Below, one piece after another: positions 16,387-27,529 of a stretch of 64,000 nt of DNA; positions within the stretch are counted from its first letter, which is position 1, and every line of letters starts with the position of its first letter. The DNA is from Paenibacillus pasadenensis. Lineage in GTDB: Bacteria > Bacillota > Bacilli > Paenibacillales > Paenibacillaceae. Below the pieces are notes generated by a model. It worked only from the letters and a program-made list of their open reading frames with translations. It made no database searches and was not told where the DNA came from. Location: assembly GCF_023715725.1 (NCBI RefSeq), contig NZ_JAMBOT010000006.1, positions 186,001-250,000 of the forward strand, given 5' to 3'. Both the position numbers and the translations under genes were made by a program.

Positions 16387-17177
16387 ACGGAAACCTCGGC
16401 TTTAATCGTCGCATGATGCTCGTAGCCGACAAGCTCAAAGTCCTCATACTTGTAATCAAAAATCGATTCAGGTTTGCGATTAAGCACCAGTCTTGGCAGA
16501 GGAAGCGGCTCGCGAGTAAGCTGAAGCTTTACTTGTTCCAGATGGTTTGAATAAATATGCACATCTCCGCCGGAGTAGATCAGCTCCCCGGGCTCCAAAT
16601 CGCATTGCTGAGCAATCATATGCGTGAGCATCGCATACTGGGCAATATTAAACGGCAATCCCAAAAACGTATCCGAGGAACGCATCGTAAACATGCAGTT
16701 TAAACGTCCCTTGGCTACTTGGAATTGAAAAACAAAATGGCAGGGCGGCAGCTTCATGTTGTCGACTTCTCCGACATTCCATGCGCTTACCATATGGCGC
16801 CGCGAATCCGGATTGTTGCGGATGGAGTTGATGACAGCGGCAATCTGATCGTGCACGTTGCCGTTTTTGTCCTCCCATGCCCTCCACTGCGATCCGTACA
16901 CCGGTCCCAGGTCTCCGTTTTCATCAGCCCATTCATTCCAAATCCGCACGTTATTATCTTGCAGGTATTTAATGTTCGTGTTTCCGCTAATAAACCAGAG
17001 CAGTTCATGAATGATTGATTTGAGATGAACTCGCTTTGTTGTGACAAGCGGAAAGCCTTTGGCAAGATCAAAGCGAAGCTGCCGACCGAACACCGCCATG
17101 GTTCCTGTGCCGGTACGATCGGAACGCTCCGTCCCGTTGTCAAGAATATCCTGTAAAAGCTCTAAATAATTCTTCAT
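16383..17177 (-). CDS. thyA: Thymidylate synthase
   Basis: The product has 264 residues, the same length as E. coli ThyA. The nucleophilic cysteine falls at position 146 in [12 protein letters not shown]. Also present are [40 protein letters not shown] and [10 protein letters not shown]. It methylates dUMP to dTMP using methylenetetrahydrofolate. ATG at 17177 is chosen because AGGGGG precedes it by six bases and gives the canonical N-terminus [12 protein letters not shown]; the open frame continues 47 codons upstream without a site. It is followed directly by folA. Confidence 0.96.
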   Translation of the reverse strand: MKNYLELLQDILDNGTERSDRTGTGTMAVFGRQLRFDLAKGFPLVTTKRVHLKSIIHELLWFISGNTNIKYLQDNNVRIWNEWADENGDLGPVYGSQWRAWEDKNGNVHDQIAAVINSIRNNPDSRRHMVSAWNVGEVDNMKLPPCHFVFQFQVAKGRLNCMFTMRSSDTFLGLPFNIAQYAMLTHMIAQQCDLEPGELIYSGGDVHIYSNHLEQVKLQLTREPLPLPRLVLNRKPESIFDYKYEDFELVGYEHHATIKAEVSV

Positions 17178-17283
17178 TCCGAACCCCCTGCACCTGACTA
17201 TAAAAAGTATTTTACCATCCCGACCGCCTGTTTGTCTCCTATCTGGATGTCGAAAGATGTTATAAATCACTTCCAGCAACCAC

Positions 17284-17313
17284 AAAAAAGCCGGCACAGT
17301 GATGTGCCGGCTT
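17284..17313 (-). terminator. Terminator of the pdh operon
   Basis: A ten-base perfect stem AAGCCGGCAC/GTGCCGGCTT with a six-base loop and a T6 tract follows pdhD at a distance of 13 bases. Confidence 0.85.
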
Positions 17314-17326
17314 CTCATGAAACAGC

Positions 17327-18742
17327 TTATTTCACGAACGTATGAATCGGATGGCCGAGCGCTACTTCCGCAGCGTCCAGCGTAATTTCGCCAAGCGTCG
17401 GATGCGCATGAATCGTCAGAGCGATATCTTCCAGCGTAGCTCCCATCTCGATCGCAAGACCAAGCTCGGAGATCATGTTGGAAGCTTCGATACCGGCGAT
17501 ATGCGCGCCAAGTACGAGACCCGTATCTTTGTCCGCAACAAGCTTAACGAAGCCTTCCGCAGCGTTGAGGGACAAGGCGCGGCCGTTAGCGGCAAACGGG
17601 AATTTGCCGACTTTAACGTTGTAGCCTTTGTCCTTCGCTTCTTTTTCGGTCAGGCCGACGCTTGCGCACTCCGGATCGGAGAAACAAACGGCAGGCATAC
17701 ATTTGTAATCCACTTTGCTCGGTTGTCCAGCAATAACTTCAGCTGCAACGCGGCCTTCGTACATCGCTTTGTGAGCGAGCGCGGGACCGGCAACGATATC
17801 GCCGATGGCAAAAATATGCGGGATGCTCGTGCGGCCTTCGTCGTTGACTTCAATCAGGCCACGGTCCGTCATCTTGATGTTGATCAGGTCAAGGCCAAGC
17901 TCTCCGTCCGTGTTTGGACGGCGGCCAACCGTAACGAGCAGGTAATCTGCCGTAACCTTCTCTTCTTTGCCGTTAACCGTGTACGTGAGCGTAACGTCCT
18001 TGTCGGTTTGCTCCGCGCTTTGAGCTTGTGCGCCTGTAATGATTTCAGCGCCTTTTGCTTTCAGCTTCTTCGCTACCAGCGAGGACATATCTTTATCAAA
18101 GCCGGCCAGGATGGAATCAAGACCTTCAATGATCGTAACTTTAGTGCCGAACTTGCTGTACATTTGGCTCAGCTCGACGCCGATGTAGCCGCCGCCGATA
18201 ACAGCGAGGCTTTTCGGAATCTCAGGCAAGGACAGCGCGCCCGTGGAGGAGACGATGCGTCCGCCAAACGGGAATGCTTTCAGCTCGATCGGACGGGAGC
18301 CCGTAGCGATGATGCAGTTTTTGAAGCGGTAGCGCGGAGCTTCTTGATCGTTGAAAACGCGTGCTTCATTTTCGTTGATGAACATTACTTCGCCGGCAAA
18401 GTATTGAACTTTGTTCGCTTTCAGCAGGCTGGCTACGCCGCCGGTAAGCTTTTTAACAACTCCGCCCTTGAACTCCTGGATTTTGTTCCAGTCGACCTTA
18501 ACGTCGCCAGCCGTAATGCCGATTGCTTCGGCATGGCTAACGTTGTCGTATTGGTGGGAAGCCGAGATCAGCGCTTTGGAAGGAATACAGCCGACGTTAA
18601 GACAAACGCCGCCTACATGCTCCTTCTCTACGCAAAGTACGCTTTGGCCGAGCTGGGCGGCGCGAATCGCCGCCACGTAACCGCCAGGGCCTGCTCCAAT
18701 GACTAGTGTATCAATATCGAGAGATGCGTCTCCTACTACCAT
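17327..18742 (-). CDS. pdhD: Dihydrolipoamide dehydrogenase (E3)
   Basis: The 471-residue flavoenzyme reoxidises the dihydrolipoyl groups of the pyruvate dehydrogenase complex, passing electrons to NAD+. The FAD motif [20 protein letters not shown] is at the N-terminus and the redox cysteines are Cys47 and Cys52 in [11 protein letters not shown]. The NAD motif [16 protein letters not shown] is near residue 185, and the C-terminal active-site His-Glu pair is in [12 protein letters not shown] has GGAGGTATAAACTC upstream, located in the last codons of pdhC; the two genes are four bases apart. It is the last gene of the pdh operon. Confidence 0.95.
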   Translation of the reverse strand: MVVGDASLDIDTLVIGAGPGGYVAAIRAAQLGQSVLCVEKEHVGGVCLNVGCIPSKALISASHQYDNVSHAEAIGITAGDVKVDWNKIQEFKGGVVKKLTGGVASLLKANKVQYFAGEVMFINENEARVFNDQEAPRYRFKNCIIATGSRPIELKAFPFGGRIVSSTGALSLPEIPKSLAVIGGGYIGVELSQMYSKFGTKVTIIEGLDSILAGFDKDMSSLVAKKLKAKGAEIITGAQAQSAEQTDKDVTLTYTVNGKEEKVTADYLLVTVGRRPNTDGELGLDLINIKMTDRGLIEVNDEGRTSIPHIFAIGDIVAGPALAHKAMYEGRVAAEVIAGQPSKVDYKCMPAVCFSDPECASVGLTEKEAKDKGYNVKVGKFPFAANGRALSLNAAEGFVKLVADKDTGLVLGAHIAGIEASNMISELGLAIEMGATLEDIALTIHAHPTLGEITLDAAEVALGHPIHTFVK

Positions 18743-18746
18743 GAGT

Positions 18747-20084
18747 TTATACCTCCATGATGAGCAGCTGTGGGTCTGCCAAAAGCTGCTTAATGTAGTT
18801 CAGGAAATTCTGAGCCGTCGCGCCGTCAATGAGACGGTGGTCGAAGCTAAGGGACAGGGCCATTACGGAAGCTGCAACAATTTCGCCGTTTTTAACAACC
18901 GGCTTGTCGGAAATACGTCCTACGCCAAGGATTGCCACTTCAGGGAAGTTGATAACCGGCGTAAAGAACATGCCGCCTGCGGAACCGATGTTCGTAATTG
19001 TGATCGTGCTGCCTTTGAGCTCAGCGCCGGTCAGCTTGCCGTCACGGCCGCGAAGCGCGAGATCGCGGATGGAGTCAGCGATCGTCCATACGTTTTTGCG
19101 GTCGGCGTGCTCGATAACCGGAACGATCAGGCCGTTGTCGGTATCCGTAGCAATGCCAATGTTGTAGTACTTGCGAAGCACGATTTCTTGCGCTTCCTCA
19201 TCCAGCGTGCTGTTCATGATTGGGAACTCGCGTACAGCAGCTACAAGAGCTTTGACGATAAACGGCAGGTAAGTCAGCTTGACGCCTTTTTTCTCGGCGA
19301 CCGGCTTCGCTTTTTTGCGCAGCTCAACAAGCGCCGTTACGTCTACTTCATCCATCAGCGTTACGTGAGGAGCCGTGTAAACGGATTTGGACATTGCGTT
19401 AGCAATGAGTTTGCGGATGCCCTTGAATGGCAGACGCTCTTCCGGACGGTCCCCGCCTTGCGAAGCGACAGGAGCCGCTTTGGCCTCGCCAGCGCCTTTT
19501 GCAGCAACAGCGGCATTGTCGCCAGCTGCAGCAGCCGGAGCGGATGCGCCGCCAGCCGCGAATTTCTCCACATCCTCGCGGGTGATGCGGCCGTTTTTGC
19601 CGGAACCTTGAATCTCAGAAATGTCGACGCCTTTTTCGCGGGAGAACTTACGAACGCTAGGCGTTGCCAGCACAAGACCTTTGGAGCTTGCAGCAGGCTG
19701 AGCCGCGGCTGGAGCCGAAGCGGAATCTTTAGCCGTAATTTCGGCATCGCCTTTAACGGCGCCCGGAGCTACGTTGTTCGCTTCGTCCTTCGCAACTTCC
19801 TTGGCACTGTCTTCGCTTGGTGCTGCGCCTTCCGGCAGGTCGCCCTCGGCGTCGATAATAGCTACAACGTCGCCTACATGGCAAACTTGGCCGTCCTTAG
19901 CGCGAACTTCGAGAACGGTACCGTTAACCGGGCAAGGAACTTCAACGACGGCTTTGTCGTTCTGAACTTCCATAATAATATCGTCGTCGGTTACTTTGTC
20001 GCCGACGTTGATGTGCATCTTAATAATTTCGCCTTCGTGCAGGCCTTCACCCAGTTCAGGGAACCGGTATTCAAACTTTGCCAC
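18747..20084 (-). CDS. pdhC: Pyruvate dehydrogenase E2, dihydrolipoamide acetyltransferase
   Basis: The 445-residue core subunit has one lipoyl domain (lipoylated Lys44 in [11 protein letters not shown]), an Ala/Glu-rich linker, and a peripheral-subunit-binding domain ([19 protein letters not shown], around 130-165). A second Ala-rich linker leads to the catalytic domain, with His416 and Asp420 in SFDHRLIDG. It transfers acetyl groups to CoA. It starts with GTG, supported by AAAGGAGG eight bases upstream. A 137-base spacer rich in small inverted repeats separates it from pdhB, which might tune E2 expression or be an RNA processing site. Confidence 0.95.
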   Translation of the reverse strand: MAKFEYRFPELGEGLHEGEIIKMHINVGDKVTDDDIIMEVQNDKAVVEVPCPVNGTVLEVRAKDGQVCHVGDVVAIIDAEGDLPEGAAPSEDSAKEVAKDEANNVAPGAVKGDAEITAKDSASAPAAAQPAASSKGLVLATPSVRKFSREKGVDISEIQGSGKNGRITREDVEKFAAGGASAPAAAAGDNAAVAAKGAGEAKAAPVASQGGDRPEERLPFKGIRKLIANAMSKSVYTAPHVTLMDEVDVTALVELRKKAKPVAEKKGVKLTYLPFIVKALVAAVREFPIMNSTLDEEAQEIVLRKYYNIGIATDTDNGLIVPVIEHADRKNVWTIADSIRDLALRGRDGKLTGAELKGSTITITNIGSAGGMFFTPVINFPEVAILGVGRISDKPVVKNGEIVAASVMALSLSFDHRLIDGATAQNFLNYIKQLLADPQLLIMEV

Positions 20085-20221
20085 AGGGTGAACCTCCTTT
20101 TGCGTCTAGAGCTGATCCGCCATAGGGACAAGCCGGGGCCGCTAAGCCCCGACCCGTTCCGCCAAAGACGGCTTCAGGTGTATGAAATGAAGGCGGAGCC
20201 GCATTCGCTCCGCTCAAACAA

Positions 20222-21199
20222 TTAAAATTCCAGAACCTTTTTAACGTTCGCAATTACGCGAGCCGGCGAAGGCAGCCATTGATCTTCGACTTGAGCGAAA
20301 GGATACACGGTGTCCGGACCCGCTACGCGAAGAACCGGAGCTTCCAGATGCAGAATCGCTTTTTCGTTGATTTGGGCAATAATTTCGGCCGCTGCGCCGG
20401 AAGTTTTTTGAGCTTCCTGAACGACGATAGCGCGGTTCGTTTTTTTGATGGATTCAACGATGGTGTCGATATCAAGCGGCATCAGCGTACGGATGTCGAT
20501 AACCTCTGCTTTAATTCCCTCTTTTTCCAGCTCCTCAGCCGCTTTGACGGAGGTGTGGACCATCATGCCGTACGTTACGATCGTTACGTCGGAGCCTTCG
20601 CGGACAACGTTGGCTTTGCCGAGCGGAATCGTGTACTCTTCTTCCGGCACTTCGGCGCGGAAAGCACGGTACAGGTTAAGATGCTCCATGAAGAATACCG
20701 GATCGTTGTCGCGAATTGCGGCGATCATCAGGCCTTTTGCATCGTAAGGGTTGGAAGGGATAACAACTTTGATGCCTGGCGTTTGCAGAGCAAGGCCTTC
20801 CAGGGAATCCGTGTGCAGCTCCGCCGCTTTAACGCCGCCGCCAAAAGGCGTACGGAATACAATTGGCGAGTTGTAACGGCCGCCGGAACGGTAACGCATG
20901 CGCGCCGCTTGGATAAACATTTGGTCCATCGCTTCATAGATGAAGCCGACGAACTGAATTTCGGCTACCGGACGGAAGCCTTGAACGCCCAGGCCTACAG
21001 CCATGCCGGCGATAGCGGACTCAGCCAGCGGCGTATCGAATACGCGCTCTTCGCCGAATTCCTTTTGCAAACCTTCCGTTACGCGGAAAACGCCGCCAGT
21101 GTGGCCTACGTCCTCGCCAAACAGCATTACATTCTCATCCCGCTTCAGCTCGGTGCGAAGAGCGTCGCGGATTGCTTCCAACATGTTCATTTGAGCCAT
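20222..21199 (-). CDS. pdhB: Pyruvate dehydrogenase E1 component, beta subunit
   Basis: The 325-residue transketolase-like subunit begins [18 protein letters not shown]. It has [51 protein letters not shown] and the C-terminal [14 protein letters not shown] region ([21 protein letters not shown]). With PdhA it forms the thiamine-diphosphate E1 that decarboxylates pyruvate. AAGGAGG lies about 12 bases before ATG. It follows pdhA by 70 bases and precedes pdhC in the operon. Confidence 0.95.
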   Translation of the reverse strand: MAQMNMLEAIRDALRTELKRDENVMLFGEDVGHTGGVFRVTEGLQKEFGEERVFDTPLAESAIAGMAVGLGVQGFRPVAEIQFVGFIYEAMDQMFIQAARMRYRSGGRYNSPIVFRTPFGGGVKAAELHTDSLEGLALQTPGIKVVIPSNPYDAKGLMIAAIRDNDPVFFMEHLNLYRAFRAEVPEEEYTIPLGKANVVREGSDVTIVTYGMMVHTSVKAAEELEKEGIKAEVIDIRTLMPLDIDTIVESIKKTNRAIVVQEAQKTSGAAAEIIAQINEKAILHLEAPVLRVAGPDTVYPFAQVEDQWLPSPARVIANVKKVLEF

Positions 21200-21269
21200 G
21201 ATTAACAGGTTCCTCCTTAGGGAACGGCTCCCCGCCGTTCCGGACTCATCCAGCGCTAGCTAAATTATA

Positions 21270-22355
<1,086 letters not shown>

Positions 22356-22402
22356 TCACCTCGATTTGTTATTTGAAACTTGCATGCTTCTGTTATAGAA
22401 TT

Positions 22403-22432
22403 ATTATAAACCTGTTGTCTTTACATGGTCAA
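22403..22432 (-). promoter_or_regulatory. Sigma-A promoter of the pdh operon
   Basis: On the minus strand TTGACC (22432-22427), an 18-base spacer and a consensus TATAAT (22408-22403) stand upstream of pdhA. This is the best promoter match in the region. Confidence 0.75.
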
Positions 22433-22530
22433 AACAAAAAACGAAAAAACGCTGCTTTTTCATTACTTTCACGATTTTTGGGCTGCAAGTGTATATGTAA
22501 CAGCTCAAATAATTGAGTAATACAGAATGG

Positions 22531-22536
22531 TACAAT
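22531..22536 (+). promoter_or_regulatory. Extended -10 element before the esterase gene
   Basis: TGG followed by TACAAT gives an extended -10; no good -35 is visible. It lies 112 bases before the esterase start. Confidence 0.35.
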
Positions 22537-22647
22537 AACGTTTTCATGGAGTTGGCCCGCGCAGCAGCCGGCCTTCCGTAAACGGCACGCCTCTCTATTG
22601 TTTACCCTCAGGCGCGCTTTCCCATGCAGTCAAGGAGGAATACATCC

Positions 22648-23379
22648 ATGTCGGACGACAAGTATTTGAAACGCACCATCGTAAAAGAAACGGTGCCGAG
22701 CCGTTATCTTGAAGAAGGCTCCAGGGAGCTTCGGATTTATTTGCCCCCCGGCTATAACGAAGTGTTAAGCTATCCGGTCGTGTACGGCCAGGACGGCGAG
22801 GATCTGTTTAACTTCGGCAGAGCCGCTACGCTGGCCAACCGCCTCATAATTGATGGCGAGCTGGAGCCGTTCGTTCTCGTCGGCATCGACGTGGACAAAA
22901 AGAAGCGCACCTCGGAGTACGCTCCGGACGGTGAGCGCCACGAGGCGTATTTGCGCTTTTTTGCAGAGGAAATGCTTCCTTATGTCGAGGAACGCTACCC
23001 TGTCCGCAGAGAGCGCCGGGAACGGCTGCTCATAGGCGATTCGCTTGGCGGAACTGTATCTTTGCATCTTGCTTTGAGATACCCCGAGCTGTGGAACCGG
23101 GTCCTTTCCCTCTCAGGCGCGTTTTACGGCGCTTCTCAAGGAATAGCGAGCAAACAGGCCGATCTGTCCTGGCTGCAGCTGTATCAGTATGTTGGCTTGC
23201 AGGAAACAGAATTCGAAACCGACACTGGCGTGTACGACTTCGTGAAGCTGAACCGTGATATGTACGCCATTCTCAGCGACCGCGGCGCCGACATTCAATA
23301 CATTGAAAAAGACGGCAAGCACCAGTGGGGCTCCTGGCAGCGGGAAATTCCGGACGGGCTTAACCATTTTCTTGAGTAA
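22648..23379 (+). CDS. Alpha/beta-hydrolase esterase (Fes/IroE-like, esterase D family)
   Basis: The 243-residue protein is a serine esterase of the putative-esterase family. It has LRIYLPPGYNEVLSYPVVYGQDGEDLF and the nucleophile elbow LLIGDSLGGTVSLHLALRYPELW, with the GDSLG serine around residue 132. A late aspartate lies in the region of SDRGADIQYIEKDG, followed by the catalytic His in KHQWGSWQREI. No signal peptide is present, so it acts in the cytosol. Related enzymes cleave siderophore esters or short acyl esters; the substrate is unknown. ATG at 22648 follows a perfect AAGGAGG. Confidence 0.88.
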   Translation: MSDDKYLKRTIVKETVPSRYLEEGSRELRIYLPPGYNEVLSYPVVYGQDGEDLFNFGRAATLANRLIIDGELEPFVLVGIDVDKKKRTSEYAPDGERHEAYLRFFAEEMLPYVEERYPVRRERRERLLIGDSLGGTVSLHLALRYPELWNRVLSLSGAFYGASQGIASKQADLSWLQLYQYVGLQETEFETDTGVYDFVKLNRDMYAILSDRGADIQYIEKDGKHQWGSWQREIPDGLNHFLE

Positions 23380-23395
23380 AAGAAGCGGGATCACA

Positions 23396-23437
23396 GAAAA
23401 AAGCGTTATATGCTCAGAGCATATAACGCTTTTTTTA
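23396..23437. terminator. Bidirectional terminator between esterase and phosphatase genes
   Basis: A 14-base perfect stem AAGCGTTATATGCT/AGCATATAACGCTT with a three-base loop is flanked by A and T tracts on the two sides, so it can stop transcripts from both convergent genes. Confidence 0.9.
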
Positions 23438-23448
23438 TATAACAGCGA

Positions 23449-23934
23449 TCACTTCACTTCATTAACGATCCGGTCCAGCAACCGGCTGCAGCCTTCCGTT
23501 ACCAGCTCGCGCGTCTGGCTGAAATCGCCCGTATAGTAAGGATCGGGAACCCCGTCCAGCTGCTGTTCCGGCAGCAGCTCCATAAACCGCAGCAGCGTTC
23601 CTTGCGGCTTATAGCCGCCGGACTGAATCAATTGGCGGACGTCGCGTTCGTTGTTGCTGTCCATGACAATGACGTAATCCGCCAGCTCCAAATCATCCCG
23701 GGTAACAAGGCGCGACGTGATGCCTTGATGGGAAATGCCTGCGCTGTCCAGCTCCCGGCGCGTTCCTTCATGCGGCCGCGCTCCAAGATGCCAGTCGCCT
23801 GTGCCGGCGCTGTCCACCTCAAGCAGCTCGCTTAACCCACTCTCGGCAGCCATATGCCGCAAAACGGCTTCGGCCATCGGAGAGCGGCATATGTTGCCCA
23901 AGCAAACAAACACCACTTTTGTTTTGCGCGGCAT
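23449..23934 (-). CDS. Low-molecular-weight protein-tyrosine phosphatase
   Basis: The 161-residue enzyme has the N-terminal P-loop CLGNICRS (Cys11 and Arg17 of the CX5R motif) and SAGTGDWHLGARPHEGTRREL. The general-acid aspartate is in VPDPYY. It removes phosphate from phosphotyrosine or phosphoarginine; some Bacillus members (YwlE) are arginine phosphatases, and this cannot be separated by eye. ATG at 23934 overlaps the stop of the TRIC-like gene by one base (TGATG), and its ribosome-binding site AAGGAGGG lies in that gene's end, so the two are coupled. Confidence 0.92.
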   Translation of the reverse strand: MPRKTKVVFVCLGNICRSPMAEAVLRHMAAESGLSELLEVDSAGTGDWHLGARPHEGTRRELDSAGISHQGITSRLVTRDDLELADYVIVMDSNNERDVRQLIQSGGYKPQGTLLRFMELLPEQQLDGVPDPYYTGDFSQTRELVTEGCSRLLDRIVNEVK

Positions 23935-24578
23935 CAGAACATCCCTCCTTCTCGCCTGTCGCCGGAAGCGGCGCGGAGCGATCTGCGCGGCAAACTCCAC
24001 TTAAACATGACCGACAGCATCCGCATCACAATAATGAGCACAAACAAGATCAGCAGTCCCGCCGTACCTTGGAACCAGCCAATACCGATGGCCAGTCCGC
24101 CGAGAATGGCCCAAACGGCATAAATTTCGTCACGCAGCACAAGCGGTTTGCGGCCTGCTAACAAATCGCGGATGATGCCGCCGCCGATACCGGTCAGCGT
24201 AGCCGCCACAAGCACGGCGCTAAGCGGATGGTTCATTTCCGTCGCATAAAGCGCCCCTTGAATGGCGAAGGCGGACAAGCCGATTGCGTCAAACAGCGCC
24301 TCCGCCCTGCGCCAATGCTGAATCCAGCTCACCGGAAGCAAAAATACGATCGTCATGGAAGCCAAGGCGATTTTAATCAGCAGGCCCTGGTTCCATAACG
24401 TCGTGACGGGAATGCCAATCAGCAAGTTGCGGATAACGCCGCCGCCAAACGCGGTGACGAGCCCCAGCACAAACACTCCGAGAATGTCGTACTCTTCCTC
24501 CATAGCAACAATCGCTCCGCTCGCCGCAAAAGCAACCGTGCCGATAATGCTGAAAATCGCAAATATTTCGGTGTACAA
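23934..24578 (-). CDS. TRIC-type cation channel family protein (UPF0126/YicG-like)
   Basis: The 214-residue membrane protein is a two-repeat protein with about seven helices. Both halves carry the family's glycine-rich motif before a charged Arg: FGGGVIRNLLIG and GIGGGIIRDLLAG. Prokaryotic TRIC proteins are trimeric potassium-permeable channels. The start codon is TTG at 24578, with GGGGGCG about nine bases upstream; no ATG is available. The C-terminal tail (RSLRAASGDRREGG) is basic and soluble and contains the ribosome-binding site of the downstream phosphatase. Confidence 0.87.
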   Translation of the reverse strand: MYTEIFAIFSIIGTVAFAASGAIVAMEEEYDILGVFVLGLVTAFGGGVIRNLLIGIPVTTLWNQGLLIKIALASMTIVFLLPVSWIQHWRRAEALFDAIGLSAFAIQGALYATEMNHPLSAVLVAATLTGIGGGIIRDLLAGRKPLVLRDEIYAVWAILGGLAIGIGWFQGTAGLLILFVLIIVMRMLSVMFKWSLPRRSLRAASGDRREGGMF

Positions 24579-24656
24579 ATGAATACGCCCCCGCTGCTAA
24601 AGTACACAAATCATCCTACCTATAATAGCCGCGAGCGGACTATCCCGCAACAGCAA

Positions 24657-24686
24657 TTGCAACCATTTAACCCAGCGCGATATAAT
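24657..24686 (+). promoter_or_regulatory. Promoter of thiN
   Basis: TTGCAA (24657-24662), an 18-base spacer and a consensus TATAAT (24681-24686) lie 35 bases before the start codon. Confidence 0.65.
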
Positions 24687-24720
24687 GAGCCGCAGATTAA
24701 TAGCGGAAGGAAGGAAACCG

Positions 24721-25374
24721 ATGGTTCCAAACAAACAGCGGGTCGTCATTGTAACCGGCGGGAATTTGGGCTCGTGGACGCTGGACAGACTTCGTGTAAA
24801 TGATTATGTGATTGGCGCCGACGCGGGAGCGCTGTTCCTTATCCGCCATGGAATTAAGCCGAACTTATCACTTGGCGATTTTGATTCCGTCCGCAAGGCA
24901 GAGCTGGTCGAAATTGCTGCGAACAGCCATGAAATGGCCTCTTTTGACCCTATTGATAAAAATTACACCGATACGGAGCTGGCGCTTATAAAAGCGCTGA
25001 AGCTGGAGCCGGACTCTATCCTGCTGCTTGGCGCGCTCGGCAGCCGCTTTGACCATACGCTAGCTAACGTTCATCTGCTGCGCACGGCCGCAGACCAAGG
25101 TTGCTCCGCTGCCATAGAGGACGCCACCAACCGCATCCGGCTGCTGCGCGGAGGGCAGTCGCTGGAAATTGTCCGCAGCGAGCTGCCCCATGTCTCGCTG
25201 CTGCCGCTGAGCGAAGAGGCGAGCGGGATTGATTTGACTGGTTTTCAATATCCTCTTCAGGACGCTACGCTGCGCATCGGACAGTCGCTCGGCATAAGCA
25301 ACGCGCTGGCTGCGGATGCCGGAACAGTAACGCTGCGCGATGGCTGGCTGCTCGTCATGGAAACCGCGGGCTGA
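24721..25374 (+). CDS. thiN: Thiamine pyrophosphokinase
   Basis: The 217-residue enzyme transfers pyrophosphate from ATP to thiamine. It shows the conserved GADAGALFLIRHGIKPNLSLGDFDSV (acidic metal-binding residues), DKNYTDTELAL and LLGALGSRFDHTLANVHLL. ATG at 24721 is chosen because GGAAGGAAGG precedes it. A good promoter lies just upstream, so the gene is probably transcribed alone; no TPP riboswitch is visible. Its stop is only three bases from the stop of the convergent MutS2-like gene. Confidence 0.93.
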   Translation: MVPNKQRVVIVTGGNLGSWTLDRLRVNDYVIGADAGALFLIRHGIKPNLSLGDFDSVRKAELVEIAANSHEMASFDPIDKNYTDTELALIKALKLEPDSILLLGALGSRFDHTLANVHLLRTAADQGCSAAIEDATNRIRLLRGGQSLEIVRSELPHVSLLPLSEEASGIDLTGFQYPLQDATLRIGQSLGISNALAADAGTVTLRDGWLLVMETAG

Positions 25375-25377
25375 AAT

Positions 25378-27396
25378 TCAGCTTCGCTCTGCGCCGCCGT
25401 CCTCGCCGGGCTTCTGAATCGCCAGCCCCTCTACATGCTTGCGGGACATGAGATGCCGTGCCTTGCGGTCCTGCTTGCTTTCAAAAACGATGTCCATATC
25501 GTAATCTTCGCCAGGATACAGGCTGTCTCTGCTTATATAGAGGGACAGCCTTTTGCGGTTAAACGCTTTTTTCTCCTTTTTAACCTGAACGATGACTTCC
25601 CCTCTGCTGTCTGCCTCCCGGTATACGATGCCAGTTCGTTTTAACGGATGAATCCAGACACAATCGCCTACCGCAAACTTGGCAGCTCCGCCGGATTGCT
25701 GCTTTTTCGGTTGATTAGCCTTCGAATTAGCGGTTCTATCGGGAAGGGTTGACGAATGTTCATCAATCAGAGCCGGACGTCCCGCTCCCTGCCCATCCGT
25801 TCCTCCCGTTCCAAGTGCTTCTCCGCTGTCTTGCCGGGGCTTCAGCGCCATGTTTATTGGGATCGTGTTTGGGCTCAGTCCTTTCAGCTCCGCAGCACGA
25901 CGCAGCACCGATTCCGGCAAACCGTACCGTTTGGCAATCGACAGCGCATAGCTGTCCCCCGCTTCGCCGGGCTCCAGCCGATATAACGGCTGCAGCGTCT
26001 CGGCGTCAAACGCCATCCGTGCATTCATACAGCGTGGCGTGCGGGAAGCATATGCTTTAATTTCGTTAAAATGGGTCGTCACCGCTAGCTTAGCGCCTCT
26101 TGCGCCTAGCTCTTCCAGGACAGCAATAGAGAGCGCAATGCCCTCGCCGGGATCTGTGCCCGCCGCAAGCTCATCCAACAGTACGAGCGTCCTGCGGTTT
26201 GCCGATGCAAGCACTTCCTTCAATATGGTGAGATGGGAGGAAAAGGTGCTGAGCGACTGCTGAATGCTTTGACCGTCGCCGACATCCGCCAGCACATCCT
26301 CAAACATGCCAAACACCGTCCCTTCCTCCGCCGGCAAAAACAGACCCGCCTGTGTCATAAGCGCAAATAGGCCGAGCGTTTTGAGCGCTAACGTTTTGCC
26401 GCCCGTATTGGGACCGGTAATGTAAAGCTGATCCCAAGCGGCGCCAAGCTCGGCATGGATCGGCACTGCCTTGGCACCAAGCTGCGGATGCCTTCCGCCT
26501 CGCAGCGCGATAAGCGGATCGGCAATCAGCTTAGGCCTGATTCCGTCGTAAGAGCGGGCGAGCTTGCCTCGGGCAAGGATGAAATCGAACAGCGCCATCG
26601 CCTCCAGGTTGACGGCGAGCTGCGCGCCGTGTTCCTCCGCCAGCGCCGACAATACCGATAAGATGCGGGTACGCTCCCGCTCCTCCTCCTGTTTCCACAT
26701 GCTCAGCTCCGCCTGCAGATCCGCCACGTCAGCCGGTTCAATAAACAGCGTCTGGCCGCTGGATGATTCGTCCCACACCGTCCCCGGCACTAATTTGCGC
26801 TGATCCCGGCGTACCGGAATAACGTAACGCTCCCCTCTGCGGCTCACAATTGATTCCTGCAATGAGCTGCGGTATTTGACAAGGGCGGCATCCAGCTTGC
26901 GGCGCACCCGGTCCTCCGCCACTTGGGCGGATCGGCGGATTCGGGATAACTCTGCCGAGGCGTTGTCGAGCAGCCAGCCTCCGCGAATGCAGCGGTCGAT
27001 CTCCTCCTTCAGCTCCGGACAGTCTCGCATGGAGGCGGCGTAACCGGCGAGCAGCGGCGCCGACTCCCTTTTGGCCGCCATATAACGTTTCATCTGACCG
27101 ATAGCAGCTAACCAGGCGGATAATGCGCCCAGTTCTCTCTCATCGTAAATCCGGCCTTTTCCTAACAGCGCGAGAAATGCCCCGATCCCTTCCATCGAAG
27201 ATAAAGGCACGCTCGAACCGGCGCGCAGCAGCGCATCCGCCTCGGCCGTTTCCAGCTGCCACGTCTCAATCTGGCGCAAATGCACGGATGGCAAATGCTG
27301 CTCAGCCAGCTTTCGCCCCGCCTCTGAAACCGTAAATTCGCATAATTGCTCGTGTATAAACGTATATTCCAAACGCATCATCGATGCTTGATTCAT
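25378..27396 (-). CDS. MutS2-like protein lacking the Smr domain
   Basis: The 672-residue ATPase has the MutS family core: a connector/clamp part (RRGERYVIPVRRDQRKLVPGTVWDESSSG, typical of MutS2), Walker A ITGPNTGGKTLALKTLG and Walker B LVLLDELAAGTDPGEG. A further helical region follows. Full-length MutS2 (about 785 residues) ends in an Smr nuclease domain; this one ends after a KOW-like segment (FAVGDCVWIHPLKRTGIVYREADSRGEVIVQV) and a basic tail, with no Smr motif. A role in recombination control or ribosome rescue is known for MutS2; whether it applies here is uncertain. ATG at 27396 follows GAGGAGG. Confidence 0.87.
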   Translation of the reverse strand: MNQASMMRLEYTFIHEQLCEFTVSEAGRKLAEQHLPSVHLRQIETWQLETAEADALLRAGSSVPLSSMEGIGAFLALLGKGRIYDERELGALSAWLAAIGQMKRYMAAKRESAPLLAGYAASMRDCPELKEEIDRCIRGGWLLDNASAELSRIRRSAQVAEDRVRRKLDAALVKYRSSLQESIVSRRGERYVIPVRRDQRKLVPGTVWDESSSGQTLFIEPADVADLQAELSMWKQEEERERTRILSVLSALAEEHGAQLAVNLEAMALFDFILARGKLARSYDGIRPKLIADPLIALRGGRHPQLGAKAVPIHAELGAAWDQLYITGPNTGGKTLALKTLGLFALMTQAGLFLPAEEGTVFGMFEDVLADVGDGQSIQQSLSTFSSHLTILKEVLASANRRTLVLLDELAAGTDPGEGIALSIAVLEELGARGAKLAVTTHFNEIKAYASRTPRCMNARMAFDAETLQPLYRLEPGEAGDSYALSIAKRYGLPESVLRRAAELKGLSPNTIPINMALKPRQDSGEALGTGGTDGQGAGRPALIDEHSSTLPDRTANSKANQPKKQQSGGAAKFAVGDCVWIHPLKRTGIVYREADSRGEVIVQVKKEKKAFNRKRLSLYISRDSLYPGEDYDMDIVFESKQDRKARHLMSRKHVEGLAIQKPGEDGGAERS

Positions 27397-27484
27397 TGGT
27401 TTATCCTCCTCTGGAGTTTTGCCCGCAGGGGCAAGCAAAATAAGCCCGTGTCAGTTATGCTTCTTCTCGAACCTTTTCCAGATG

Positions 27485-27529
27485 AAAAAAAAACAGGAAC
27501 GGAACGCATAGGCGTTCCATTCCTGTTTA
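27485..27529 (-). terminator. Terminator upstream of the MutS2-like gene
   Basis: A 17-base stem (AAACAGGAACGGAACGC against GCGTTCCATTCCTGTTT, one mismatch) has a four-base loop and nine Ts on the minus strand. It lies 88 bases before the MutS2-like start, so it must end an RNA coming from further upstream. Confidence 0.85.

Noticed and set aside
17342..20225. Very long open frames (454 and 508 codons) antisense to pdhD and pdhC
   Set aside because: They are mirror frames of GC-rich, codon-biased genes whose products match known enzymes along their whole length; the antisense products show no domain.
27501..27517. GGAAC...GTTCC in the terminator before the MutS2-like gene as LexA box
   Set aside because: The half-sites are eight bases apart and are simply the arms of the terminator.
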